Shown: one piece after another, positions 1 to 6,951 of the stretch | How positions within the stretch are numbered: position 1 is the first letter of the stretch | Layout of the letters: each line of letters begins with the position of its first letter | Assembly (NCBI GenBank): GCA_003141795.1 | Contig: PLNO01000191.1 | Span: 22,700-29,650 of the forward strand | Length of the DNA: 6,951 nt | Direction of reading: 5' to 3' | Source: Spirochaetaceae bacterium | Lineage (GTDB): Bacteria > Spirochaetota > Spirochaetia > SZUA-6 > Fen-1364 | The notes under the pieces: generated by a model | What the model saw: only the letters and a program-made list of their open reading frames with translations | What the model was told of the DNA's origin: nothing | Databases searched by the model: none | Made by a program: the position numbers and the translations under genes

Positions 1-360
1 CTTTGAAGGCCTCCTCCAGGGATACGCGGTCGGAGACGTTCCGACAGACCTCCGCGCAGGCGAAAATGCGACCTGATTCGTCGAAGACCGGCGAACACGA
101 GTTCTCCCAGAACGAGGTCGTCCCGTTCGCTTCGAACGCGGTTCGGAGCACCGTTACCGGCTGGCCCGTGCGGAACACGGTCTTCGGACCACATCCCTCG
201 CACACCGTGCATCTGTGCTCGTACGCTTCGTAGCACTTCTCGCCGATGTGGCTTCCGAAGGTGCGCTGTATCGCCCGGTTCTGAAAGACGATGTTGAAAT
301 CGCGATCCTGAACCGTGACGGCGTCCCCGAGGTTTTCCAGTATCTGGTCCTGCAGCGATG

Positions 361-364
<4 letters not shown>
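1..364 (-). CDS. PAS-domain sensor protein, N-terminal part (cut by left window edge)
   Basis: An open frame reads from a GTG at 364 to the window edge, giving 121 codons with no stop. The GTG overlaps the TGA of the upstream chemoreceptor (GTGA, 361-364), and an AAAGG ribosome site lies 7 nt before it (372-376), which fixes the start. The protein opens with a PAS-like pattern: [20 protein letters not shown] (residues 8-27), then [10 protein letters not shown] (41-50), and a C-terminal strand region with WENSCSP (86-92). It is Cys-rich: C44, C52, C55, C58, C90, C103 and C107, with C52/C55/C58 forming CxxCxxC. PAS domains with a Cys pair at this place are frequent in deltaproteobacterial signalling proteins. 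No signal peptide or membrane segment is visible, so it is probably cytoplasmic. The output domain (histidine kinase, GGDEF or sigma-54 activator) lies beyond the edge and cannot be named. Co-transcription with the chemoreceptor is inferred from the overlap. Confidence 0.8.
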
Positions 365-2472
<2,108 letters not shown>

Positions 2473-2479
2473 TCTCTTG

Positions 2480-2485
2480 CTCCTT
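2480..2485 (-). promoter_or_regulatory. Ribosome binding site deciding the chemoreceptor start
   Basis: The minus strand reads AAGGAG, followed by 7 nt and then the ATG at 2472. The alternative in-frame ATG at 2559 has no purine-rich site upstream (it is preceded by CTCTGAAATGGC). This supports a 703-residue rather than a 732-residue product. Confidence 0.85.
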
Positions 2486-2547
2486 CCCTGTGTTGGTCTG
2501 GCTTCCACGCCCGATTGAATCGATGGTCCGTTCGTCCCTTTCCAATC

Positions 2548-2563
2548 AGCAATATCCATGCCA
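2548..2563 (-). promoter_or_regulatory. Sigma-54 (RpoN) -24/-12 promoter for the chemoreceptor operon
   Basis: The minus strand reads TGGCATGGATATTGCT. Against the RpoN consensus TGGCACG-N4-TTGCT it differs at one defined base, and it has the required GG-N10-GC spacing (GG at 2561-2562, GC at 2549-2550). Transcription would start near 2537, giving a leader of about 65 nt before the ATG at 2472. Sigma-54 control of chemotaxis and motility genes is well established in several proteobacterial groups. The match and placement are read directly from the sequence; activity is inferred. Confidence 0.7.
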
Positions 2564-2694
2564 TTTCAGAGAGGCGGTTCCCGAATGGAGAGTTTTGTGT
2601 CCGCTGGATTTTGTATTGGATGGAGTAGATTCTTTGGTGGAGAGGGTCAGCGGCAAACACCCCTCAGGTGATCATGAAAATGGAGATAAACAGT

Positions 2695-2783
2695 GTTCCA
2701 TGAATCGCCGCTGCCCACCCGATCATTCCGCATTGGAACGATAATGGAACTGCTGAACGCAATTGAAGCACCCGTGGAACGAT
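2695..2783. repeat. Cluster of TGGAAC/GTTCCA repeats, possible activator-binding region
   Basis: GTTCCA occurs at 2695-2700 and TGGAAC at 2734-2739, 2745-2750 and 2775-2780. The copies at 2734 and 2775 both extend to TGGAACGAT. An imperfect dyad with 7-bp arms (6 of 7 paired) and a 5-nt centre spans 2723-2741. The cluster lies about 160-245 bp upstream of the predicted start of the sigma-54 promoter, a usual distance for enhancer-binding proteins. It also lies just upstream of the phosphofructokinase promoter, so it could serve either gene. The repeats are seen; the function is inferred. Confidence 0.4.
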
Positions 2784-2813
2784 CGAGCCTCTTCACCGCG
2801 AGCATCAGCTGTC

Positions 2814-2842
2814 TTGACGCACGGGGGTGATCCCGCTAGACT
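2814..2842 (+). promoter_or_regulatory. Sigma-70-type promoter for the phosphofructokinase gene
   Basis: TTGACG (2814-2819) and TAGACT (2837-2842) are separated by exactly 17 nt, matching the consensus hexamers at 5 of 6 and 4 of 6 positions. The start would be near 2849, about 35 nt before the ATG at 2885. The spacer holds a small dyad, CGGG-N6-CCCG (2822-2835), which might bind a regulator. Confidence 0.55.
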
Positions 2843-2884
2843 CCCTTCGAATTCCACCGCTTATCCTATGGAGAAGGGCGTCAT

Positions 2885-4111
2885 ATGGCCAAACTGACAG
2901 GCAAAGTCCTGATTGCGCAGGGCGGAGGGCCCACCGCAGTCATCAATCAATCCCTCGTGGGCGCGGTCCTCGAATCGCGGAAGTTCCCCGAGGTGACCCG
3001 CGTGTACGGGGCTACCAACGGTGTACGGGGAATCATCGAAGAGGAGTTCCTCGATCTCTCGCAGGAGACCACGCACAACCTGGAGCAGGTGGCAATGACC
3101 CCCTCCAGCGCACTCCTCTCCACACGCGACAAACCGGACGACGAGTACTGCAGGCAGGTGTTCAAGGTCTGCCAGGCGCACGACGTGCGCTACTTCTTCT
3201 ATATCGGAGGCAACGACAGCGCCGATACCGTGCGGATCGTGAACATCAACGCGGAGGCGGCTGGCTACGACATGCGCTGCATCCACATCCCCAAGACCGT
3301 GGACAATGACCTCGTGGTGAACGACCACACCCCGGGCTTCGGCTCGGCTGCCCGTTACGTCGCCCAGGCCTTCATGGGCTACAACCTCGACAACCGCGCG
3401 CTCCCCGGCGTTTTTATCGGCGTGGTCATGGGCCGCAACGCCGGCTTCCTCACCGCCGCCGCCACCCTGGGCCGCAAGTACGACGATGACGGACCGCACC
3501 TGGTCTACGTTCCCGAGCGCACCTTCTCCGAGGAGCAGTTCCTCGGAGACGTGAAGGCGTGCATGGACAAGCACGGGCGCTGCCTCATCGCGGTAAGCGA
3601 AGGCATACTCGCGAGCGACGGCAAACCGTTCATGACGAAGCTCACCGGGAGCAAGGAGGCGGACGCCCACGGCAACCTCCAGCTCTCCGGCACAGGGGCG
3701 CTCGGTGACATGCTCGCGGACCTCATCAAGGAGAAGCTCAAGATCAAGCGCGTTCGCGCTGACACCCTGGGCTACGCCCAGCGCTCGTACGTCGGCGTCG
3801 TCTCCGACGTCGACGCCCACGAGGCGCGCGAGGTCGGTGAGAAAGCTGCCCAGTTCGCCATCTGGCACGACGTCGACGGCTCCATCGTCATCAAGCGCAC
3901 GGGCAACTACTCGGTCGACTATCAGATCGTCTCCCTTGACCAGGTTGCGGCCAAGACCAAGACGATCCCCAAGGAGTTCCTCAACGCGAAGGGCAACGAC
4001 ACGACATGGGACTTCTACAATTACGGCCGGCCTCTGCTCGGCTCGGGCTTCCCCAACGTGCACCGCATACGCGCACCGAAGGTCGCCAAGATACTGAAGA
4101 ACGGGAAATAG
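2885..4111 (+). CDS. 6-phosphofructokinase, pyrophosphate-dependent type
   Basis: This 408-residue enzyme most likely phosphorylates fructose 6-phosphate to fructose 1,6-bisphosphate using PPi, a reversible cytoplasmic step of glycolysis and gluconeogenesis. Phosphofructokinase motifs are in order: GGGPTAVIN (13-21), GGNDS (108-112), PKTVDND (136-142) with the likely catalytic base D140, and MGRNAG (182-187). Two residues separate PPi enzymes from ATP enzymes. D111 stands where ATP enzymes have the small Gly of GGDG, and K137 stands where they have the Gly of GTIDND. Both point to PPi as phosphoryl donor. N110 replaces the Asp usual in GGDD; related long PPi-type enzymes also appear to carry GGND, from memory. 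The length exceeds the roughly 320 residues of bacterial ATP enzymes and fits the longer PPi clade. GAAGGG lies about 6 nt before the ATG. It has its own promoter upstream and an intrinsic terminator 10 nt downstream, so it is probably monocistronic. ATP or polyphosphate use cannot be excluded from sequence alone. Confidence 0.93.
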   Translation: MAKLTGKVLIAQGGGPTAVINQSLVGAVLESRKFPEVTRVYGATNGVRGIIEEEFLDLSQETTHNLEQVAMTPSSALLSTRDKPDDEYCRQVFKVCQAHDVRYFFYIGGNDSADTVRIVNINAEAAGYDMRCIHIPKTVDNDLVVNDHTPGFGSAARYVAQAFMGYNLDNRALPGVFIGVVMGRNAGFLTAAATLGRKYDDDGPHLVYVPERTFSEEQFLGDVKACMDKHGRCLIAVSEGILASDGKPFMTKLTGSKEADAHGNLQLSGTGALGDMLADLIKEKLKIKRVRADTLGYAQRSYVGVVSDVDAHEAREVGEKAAQFAIWHDVDGSIVIKRTGNYSVDYQIVSLDQVAAKTKTIPKEFLNAKGNDTTWDFYNYGRPLLGSGFPNVHRIRAPKVAKILKNGK

Positions 4112-4120
4112 CATGGGAAG

Positions 4121-4145
4121 GGCCGCCAGGAATGGCGGCCTTTTT
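4121..4145 (+). terminator. Intrinsic (rho-independent) terminator after the phosphofructokinase gene
   Basis: A perfect 8-bp GC-rich stem, GGCCGCCA (4121-4128) and TGGCGGCC (4133-4140), encloses a GGAA tetraloop and is followed at once by TTTTT (4141-4145). It begins 10 nt after the stop codon. The opposite strand lacks a T tract, so it acts in the plus direction. Confidence 0.92.
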
Positions 4146-4171
4146 CATGGCAGGCAGAAAAGGAGCACGCC

Positions 4172-4237
4172 GTGGGTGCCGCCATGAGTGTCGTCGGAAA
4201 AGGGATGAGGGATCGATCCGATGCCGGATCGCTATGA
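4172..4237 (+). CDS. Possible 21-residue leader ORF overlapping the FAD oxidoreductase start
   Basis: A GTG at 4172 is preceded at 6-nt spacing by a full AAGGAG (4160-4165), a better ribosome site than that of the gene downstream. The frame encodes VGAAMSVVGKGMRDRSDAGS plus one Leu and stops at the TGA at 4235-4237, 17 nt inside the oxidoreductase gene in another frame. If translated, it could couple or regulate translation of that gene. The peptide resembles nothing I recognise and shows no attenuator-like codon run. The evidence is only the ribosome site and the overlap, so this is tentative. Confidence 0.3.
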   Translation: MGAAMSVVGKGMRDRSDAGSL

Positions 4238-5498
4238 CCTTGTGATCGTGGGCTCGGGCCCCGCGGGCCTGGGCGCGGCCTTCACATACATGGAACAGCG
4301 GCCGGGCGCCTCCGTTCTCGTGATCGATCGTTCCTCGGTCAGCACCGGCGGCTTGTGCAATGACTGCAAGATGAACTTCACTTTCCCCATCGGCTTCCCC
4401 CTTGAATACTGGGACGAGCCGGCGGCGGAGCGAGGCCTCGCGGCGGTGCTGGCGCAACTGCAGCCCGAGATCCTGCCGAAAAAGAACCTCGGTGTGTACG
4501 GTCGCAGGGCGGAAAAGCTCGATGTGCGGCTGTTGGAGGTGCGTCAATCGCACCTGGGAACGGACGGCGGCGTGAAGCTGGCGCGGGAGCTCGTCCGGGC
4601 GCTTGCCAGCCGCGGCGCATCGTTCTCACTGGGAGAGACGGCGAGCGACGTTCGGGCCGCCGACCGCGTCCTGGTCACCGACAGGAGGGAGATCGGGTAC
4701 GGCAGCCTCGTAGTCGCCCCGGGGCGAAAGGGCTTTTCGTTCCTCCAACAGCTCATGGACCGGCTCGCGGTGCCCTACGTCGACAACGTAGTCGACATAG
4801 GCCTGCGACTGGAGACCCGGGAGAGGAACTACCCTATCGTGCGCGACTACTACGACCCAAAGTTTCTTTTTCCCCAGAAGGTGCGGACCTTCTGCACCAA
4901 CAGCGGCCGCGCGCACGTGGTGAAAGAGAGATATGAGGGCAGGGCGGGCCGCGATTACTTCAGCGTCAACGGCCACGCTTTTGCGGAGCGCGGGGAGGCG
5001 AATGGCCTGGTCAATTTCGCTTTGCTCAAGACAGTGCGCTTCACCGAGCCCCTGGCAAGCGGCCAGGAGTTCGCCGAGATGCTGGGTCAGCAGGCCGACC
5101 TCATGGGTGGCGGTCAGCCGCTCATGCAGCGCGTCGGGGATTTCAGGCTCGGCAAGCGCTCCAAGGCGGAAAGTTTTACCGGCGACCTCTACGACTTCGA
5201 GCCCACCCTCGCCGGCTGCACCCCCGGCGACATTGCGCTGGCCATGCCGGCCAAGATCCTGCGTGCGATCTGGAACGCGATGAAGCTTCTGGACACCATC
5301 ATCCCGGGTGTGCTTCACCCCTCCACGATCATGTACTACCCCGAGATCAAGCTCTACGGAAACCGTCCGCGTTTCATGGACGCGAGCTTCCAGGCCTGCC
5401 CCGGCATCTGGCTGATCGGCGACGGCGCGGGCACCAGCCGCGGCATCACCGCGGCGTGGGCCAGCGGGATCCGGGCGGCGCAGGGGATCCTTGCGTGA
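4221..5498 (+). CDS. FAD-dependent oxidoreductase (uncharacterised dehydrogenase family)
   Basis: This 425-residue flavoprotein has an N-terminal Rossmann fold with GSGPAG (11-16) and D36 at the end of the second strand, where FAD ribose is bound. A second FAD-contact motif, IGDGAG followed by TSRGITAAWASGI (399-417), closes the protein. This one-domain arrangement and the terminal motif resemble the uncharacterised FAD-dependent dehydrogenases grouped with COG2509; the substrate is unknown. A cysteine pair, GGLCNDCKMN (C46 and C49), follows the FAD loop and could be redox-active or bind metal. No signal peptide or membrane helix is seen, so it is probably cytoplasmic. The start at 4221 is supported by GAGGGA 8 nt upstream (4207-4212) and by the Rossmann fold beginning at residue 5. 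It follows the phosphofructokinase gene on the same strand, but a strong terminator lies between them and I see no clear promoter. GC-rich third positions match the phosphofructokinase gene. An alternative is a geranylgeranyl reductase-like flavoprotein, which I think less likely. Confidence 0.85.
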   Translation: MPDRYDLVIVGSGPAGLGAAFTYMEQRPGASVLVIDRSSVSTGGLCNDCKMNFTFPIGFPLEYWDEPAAERGLAAVLAQLQPEILPKKNLGVYGRRAEKLDVRLLEVRQSHLGTDGGVKLARELVRALASRGASFSLGETASDVRAADRVLVTDRREIGYGSLVVAPGRKGFSFLQQLMDRLAVPYVDNVVDIGLRLETRERNYPIVRDYYDPKFLFPQKVRTFCTNSGRAHVVKERYEGRAGRDYFSVNGHAFAERGEANGLVNFALLKTVRFTEPLASGQEFAEMLGQQADLMGGGQPLMQRVGDFRLGKRSKAESFTGDLYDFEPTLAGCTPGDIALAMPAKILRAIWNAMKLLDTIIPGVLHPSTIMYYPEIKLYGNRPRFMDASFQACPGIWLIGDGAGTSRGITAAWASGIRAAQGILA

Positions 5499-5610
5499 TC
5501 GATCATCGGCATATTTTGCCGCATGAAGACCAACCACACGTATCGTTGGACATTCGCATCACTGCTGACGCGGCGTCTCGCGGAGGTCGGCCGCTCAAAC
5601 GCCGTGCAAT

Positions 5611-5871
5611 TCAACGGACGTCCTCTCGGCCGTGCGGGGCTGACCGAGCATGATGATCGGCGCGCATGCACAGATACATGCTGTCCGGCTGCTTGCCCAG
5701 GACCGCGGGTACCTTCGCGACTACTTCAAAGGCCTTACGAGTGATCTAGATAAATGGTCTCACATTTGGGTAGCCCACGCTCATAGCTTCAATCACGATG
5801 GTAGCGTGGGCAGCCTTAGCCTCTACTTCGAATCTTGTCAAGTTGGGGCCGGCCGGCGGGGAGTCACGCAC
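5611..5871 (-). pseudogene. Possible decayed minus-strand ORF with an in-frame TAG
   Basis: Two open segments lie in the same minus-strand frame and are separated by a single TAG (5746-5748). The first runs 41 codons from a GTG at 5871 and contains [20 protein letters not shown]. The second runs 44 codons to a TGA at 5611-5613 and contains [20 protein letters not shown]. The second half uses GC-rich third positions and looks protein-like, as if it were the C-terminal end of a lost gene. The TAG sits at the composition change, so the join may be a recombination scar rather than a point mutation. I do not recognise the family. An overlapping plus-strand frame from 5650 looks about equally plausible, which keeps confidence low. 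Confidence 0.22.
5773..5811. repeat. Inverted repeat downstream of the quinone oxidoreductase-like gene
   Basis: Perfect 9-nt arms GCCCACGCT (5773-5781) and AGCGTGGGC (5803-5811) enclose a 21-nt loop. It lies about 80 nt beyond the stop of the minus-strand gene. Neither strand has a T tract after the stem, so it is not a canonical terminator. It might stabilise an mRNA end or mark an old insertion boundary. Confidence 0.4.
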
Positions 5872-5890
5872 CGGGTGAGTTCTCTCTTTC

Positions 5891-6844
5891 TCAAAGTAGG
5901 AATACAGTACGTGCAAATGTGTCTTCCATTCCCCAGGCACGGGTAACATCGCTGAGTGGAATGGTTTTGGTTGCGATTTCAAATCCACTGGATACGGCTG
6001 CGTGCAGCAGGTCCTCAATGACTTTCACAACGCGATTGAGGGGAATACTGCCGATACCGCTCCCCATGAGCTCCAGGGCCGACGAACGCAACACGGCGCT
6101 GGGCAGCGTAATAGTCGATGCACTGACCGAGCCGATATTGACAAAGCGAATCGGAATTGCATCTTTACCGGCCTTGGCTGCTGCACTCAGCAGTCGTTCC
6201 GCACTCTGGCCCCAAAGGTAATCGAGCACGACATTGACACCATCGCCGAAGTGTTTTTTAAAGGCGTCTTCAAGTACGTCGCCATCCTGAACCAGGGGAA
6301 TGATGGCATCGGCACCGAGCGCCGTGAGCGATTGCAGGACTTTGGCGTTGCGGCCAGTTGCGATGACTTTTTTCGCACCCAGATGTTTGGCGATCTGCAC
6401 GGCCATACGTCCCGATGTTCCGGTCGCCCCATTGATCAAAACCGTTTCGCCTGTAACGAGTTTGGCGCGTTCGGTTAAGGCTGCCCAGGAAGACATGCCT
6501 GGATTAGCGATAGCCGCTACGGTCACATCACTTAGTCCATCAGGGATCGGAATACATTGTGATGCTCGTACAAGCGTCTGTTCGGCCATACTGCCAAATG
6601 GCGCTGATGGCAGCAGAAAATAGACGCGACGGCCATCTATATCCCGTCCAACACCGTCCACACCTACGACGAATGGAATCTCTTTAGGCGAGGTGTAGTG
6701 TGTACCTATTGCAAGTGTTTTGGTCACGGGGCTAAGCGCCGCCGCGGTGACGGTAATCAGGTTGGCCCCATTCGTGGAGATCGGCTCTCTGAAGTCACCA
6801 TATATCGGAATCTGCCCGGCTTCCACTATGACTGCGGCTTTCAT
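5891..6844 (-). CDS. Quinone oxidoreductase-like, zinc-independent MDR-family NAD(P)H reductase
   Basis: This 317-residue protein belongs to the medium-chain dehydrogenase/reductase superfamily. Such proteins reduce quinones, enones or similar electrophiles with NAD(P)H in the cytoplasm. A GroES-like N-terminal domain contains the conserved FVVGVDGVG (about 58-66). It is followed by the substrate-domain signature [10 protein letters not shown] (114-123) and the nucleotide-binding loop NGATGTSG (138-145). TGRN (163-166) follows the second Rossmann strand, where a basic residue favours NADPH. The Cys/His zinc ligands of alcohol dehydrogenases are absent, which argues for the zinc-independent quinone reductase branch. 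The start at 6844 is chosen for AAGGAG 7 nt upstream (6852-6857) and the typical MKAAVI opening; a TTG/ATG pair at 6862-6865 lies upstream of that ribosome site. The length is normal and the gene intact. Its GC content is visibly lower than that of the genes to the left, suggesting transfer. The palindrome upstream suggests control by a repressor, possibly encoded beyond the right edge. The substrate is unknown. Confidence 0.9.
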   Translation of the reverse strand: MKAAVIVEAGQIPIYGDFREPISTNGANLITVTAAALSPVTKTLAIGTHYTSPKEIPFVVGVDGVGRDIDGRRVYFLLPSAPFGSMAEQTLVRASQCIPIPDGLSDVTVAAIANPGMSSWAALTERAKLVTGETVLINGATGTSGRMAVQIAKHLGAKKVIATGRNAKVLQSLTALGADAIIPLVQDGDVLEDAFKKHFGDGVNVVLDYLWGQSAERLLSAAAKAGKDAIPIRFVNIGSVSASTITLPSAVLRSSALELMGSGIGSIPLNRVVKVIEDLLHAAVSSGFEIATKTIPLSDVTRAWGMEDTFARTVFLL

Positions 6845-6911
6845 CGGCGTGCTCCTTTTCATCAAATATGGGCGGCACGAGCAATAGTTAAGCGTTCCGC
6901 CGTATTTGTAA

Positions 6912-6932
6912 TATATGTGTATTATACATATA
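6912..6932. promoter_or_regulatory. Palindromic operator candidate over the -10 box of the quinone oxidoreductase-like gene
   Basis: The 21-nt site consists of arms TATATGT (6912-6918) and ACATATA reversed on itself around a central base, pairing at 9 of 10 positions (the only mismatch is 6919 against 6925). On the minus strand it contains TATAAT (6921-6926), a perfect -10 hexamer about 77 nt before the ATG at 6844; the -35 region (near GTTTTT) is poor. A dimeric repressor here would block the promoter. The repressor family cannot be told from the site alone. Confidence 0.55.
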
Positions 6933-6951
6933 AGGGCACCTCTAAAAACCG

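Larger units (their letters stand above)
2473..2884. other. Divergent intergenic region between chemoreceptor and phosphofructokinase genes
   Basis: This stretch of 412 nt has no convincing coding frame; short open frames here lack ribosome sites and overlap promoter elements. It holds the chemoreceptor leader and its sigma-54 promoter on the left, a set of TGGAAC/GTTCCA repeats in the middle (2695-2783), and a sigma-70-type promoter plus ribosome site for the phosphofructokinase gene on the right. I see no terminator and no RNA gene. Confidence 0.7.
5499..5890. other. Stretch without an intact gene; gene remnants and a composition change
   Basis: Nearly 400 nt lie between two convergent genes. 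A weak hairpin (CGGCA/TGCCG, 5507-5521, no T tract) follows the oxidoreductase stop. A plus frame from the ATG at 5523 begins MKTNHTYRWTFASLLTRRLA and has an N terminus faintly like AMP-binding ligases, but it lacks a ribosome site and ends after 73 codons without a motif. Minus-strand open segments are listed separately. The left part is GC-rich like the preceding genes; from about 5745 the sequence becomes clearly richer in A and T. Confidence 0.5.

Noticed and set aside
2473..2559. 29-residue N-terminal extension of the chemoreceptor from the ATG at 2559
   Set aside because: There is no ribosome site before it, the ATG lies inside a sigma-54 promoter, and a strong AAGGAG precedes the internal start at 2472.
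2861..4114. 417-codon minus-strand open frame opposite the phosphofructokinase gene
   Set aside because: It is the antisense of a clear enzyme gene. Long antisense frames arise easily in GC-rich coding DNA, the translation has no recognisable domain and is rich in Val/Glu/His, and no ribosome site precedes it.
5507..5521. Hairpin after the FAD oxidoreductase gene as a terminator
   Set aside because: The stem is only 5 bp and no T tract follows.
4626..5537. 303-codon minus-strand open frame opposite the FAD oxidoreductase gene
   Set aside because: The plus-strand gene has two FAD motifs and a good start; the antisense translation shows no domain or motif.
5523..5744. 73-codon plus-strand frame with an N terminus faintly like AMP-binding ligases
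   Set aside because: It has no ribosome site, the resemblance covers only about 35 residues and is weak, and the frame then becomes Cys/Pro-rich without any motif. At most it is a remnant.
5847..5860. GC-rich GGCCGGCCGGCGGG stretch as a terminator or recombination site
   Set aside because: It does not form a stable stem with a loop and T tract, and such short GC runs are expected in this DNA.
5650..5946. 98-codon plus-strand frame running across the composition break
   Set aside because: No ribosome site precedes the ATG, a stop lies just upstream in the same frame, and the right half overlaps the 3' end of the minus-strand oxidoreductase gene. Its first 30 codons look protein-like, so it remains an alternative reading of the remnant listed there.

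Overview
The window looks like chromosomal DNA from a GC-rich, Gram-negative, motile bacterium. A deltaproteobacterial or similar environmental lineage is the best guess. The reasons are a chemoreceptor behind a near-consensus sigma-54 promoter, a PAS sensor of the Cys-rich type common in that group, a pyrophosphate-type phosphofructokinase and GC-rich third codon positions. This assignment is an inference from gene style; no rRNA or other phylogenetic marker is present.

Layout. Positions 1-2472 hold a minus-strand operon. A complete methyl-accepting chemotaxis protein (start reset to 2472) is followed, with a 4-nt GTGA stop/start overlap, by the first 121 codons of a PAS-domain sensor that runs off the left edge. 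Positions 2473-2884 form a divergent intergenic region. It carries a sigma-54 -24/-12 promoter for the chemoreceptor operon, a cluster of TGGAAC/GTTCCA repeats that could be activator sites, and a sigma-70-type promoter for the plus-strand gene. Positions 2885-4111 encode a PPi-type 6-phosphofructokinase, closed by a strong intrinsic terminator at 4121-4145. Positions 4221-5498 encode an FAD-dependent oxidoreductase of the uncharacterised dehydrogenase type, preceded by a possible 21-codon leader ORF.

Positions 5499-5890 contain no convincing intact gene, only short protein-like fragments and an inverted repeat. From about 5750 to the right edge the DNA becomes visibly less GC-rich. That part carries a minus-strand zinc-independent quinone oxidoreductase-like (MDR superfamily) gene, whose upstream region has a near-perfect 21-bp palindrome over a TATAAT -10 box. 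This segment looks like a more recent acquisition.

How they work together. The chemoreceptor and PAS sensor form one signalling unit, probably co-expressed under RpoN control. The phosphofructokinase is a reversible glycolysis/gluconeogenesis enzyme. The FAD oxidoreductase follows it on the same strand but is separated by a terminator, so a functional link is uncertain. The right-hand oxidoreductase appears independently regulated. I found no phage, CRISPR, toxin-antitoxin or defence system, and nothing that clearly amounts to a new multi-gene system. The most useful leads are the regulatory sites, the corrected start of the chemoreceptor, the truncated PAS gene and the composition break near 5750.
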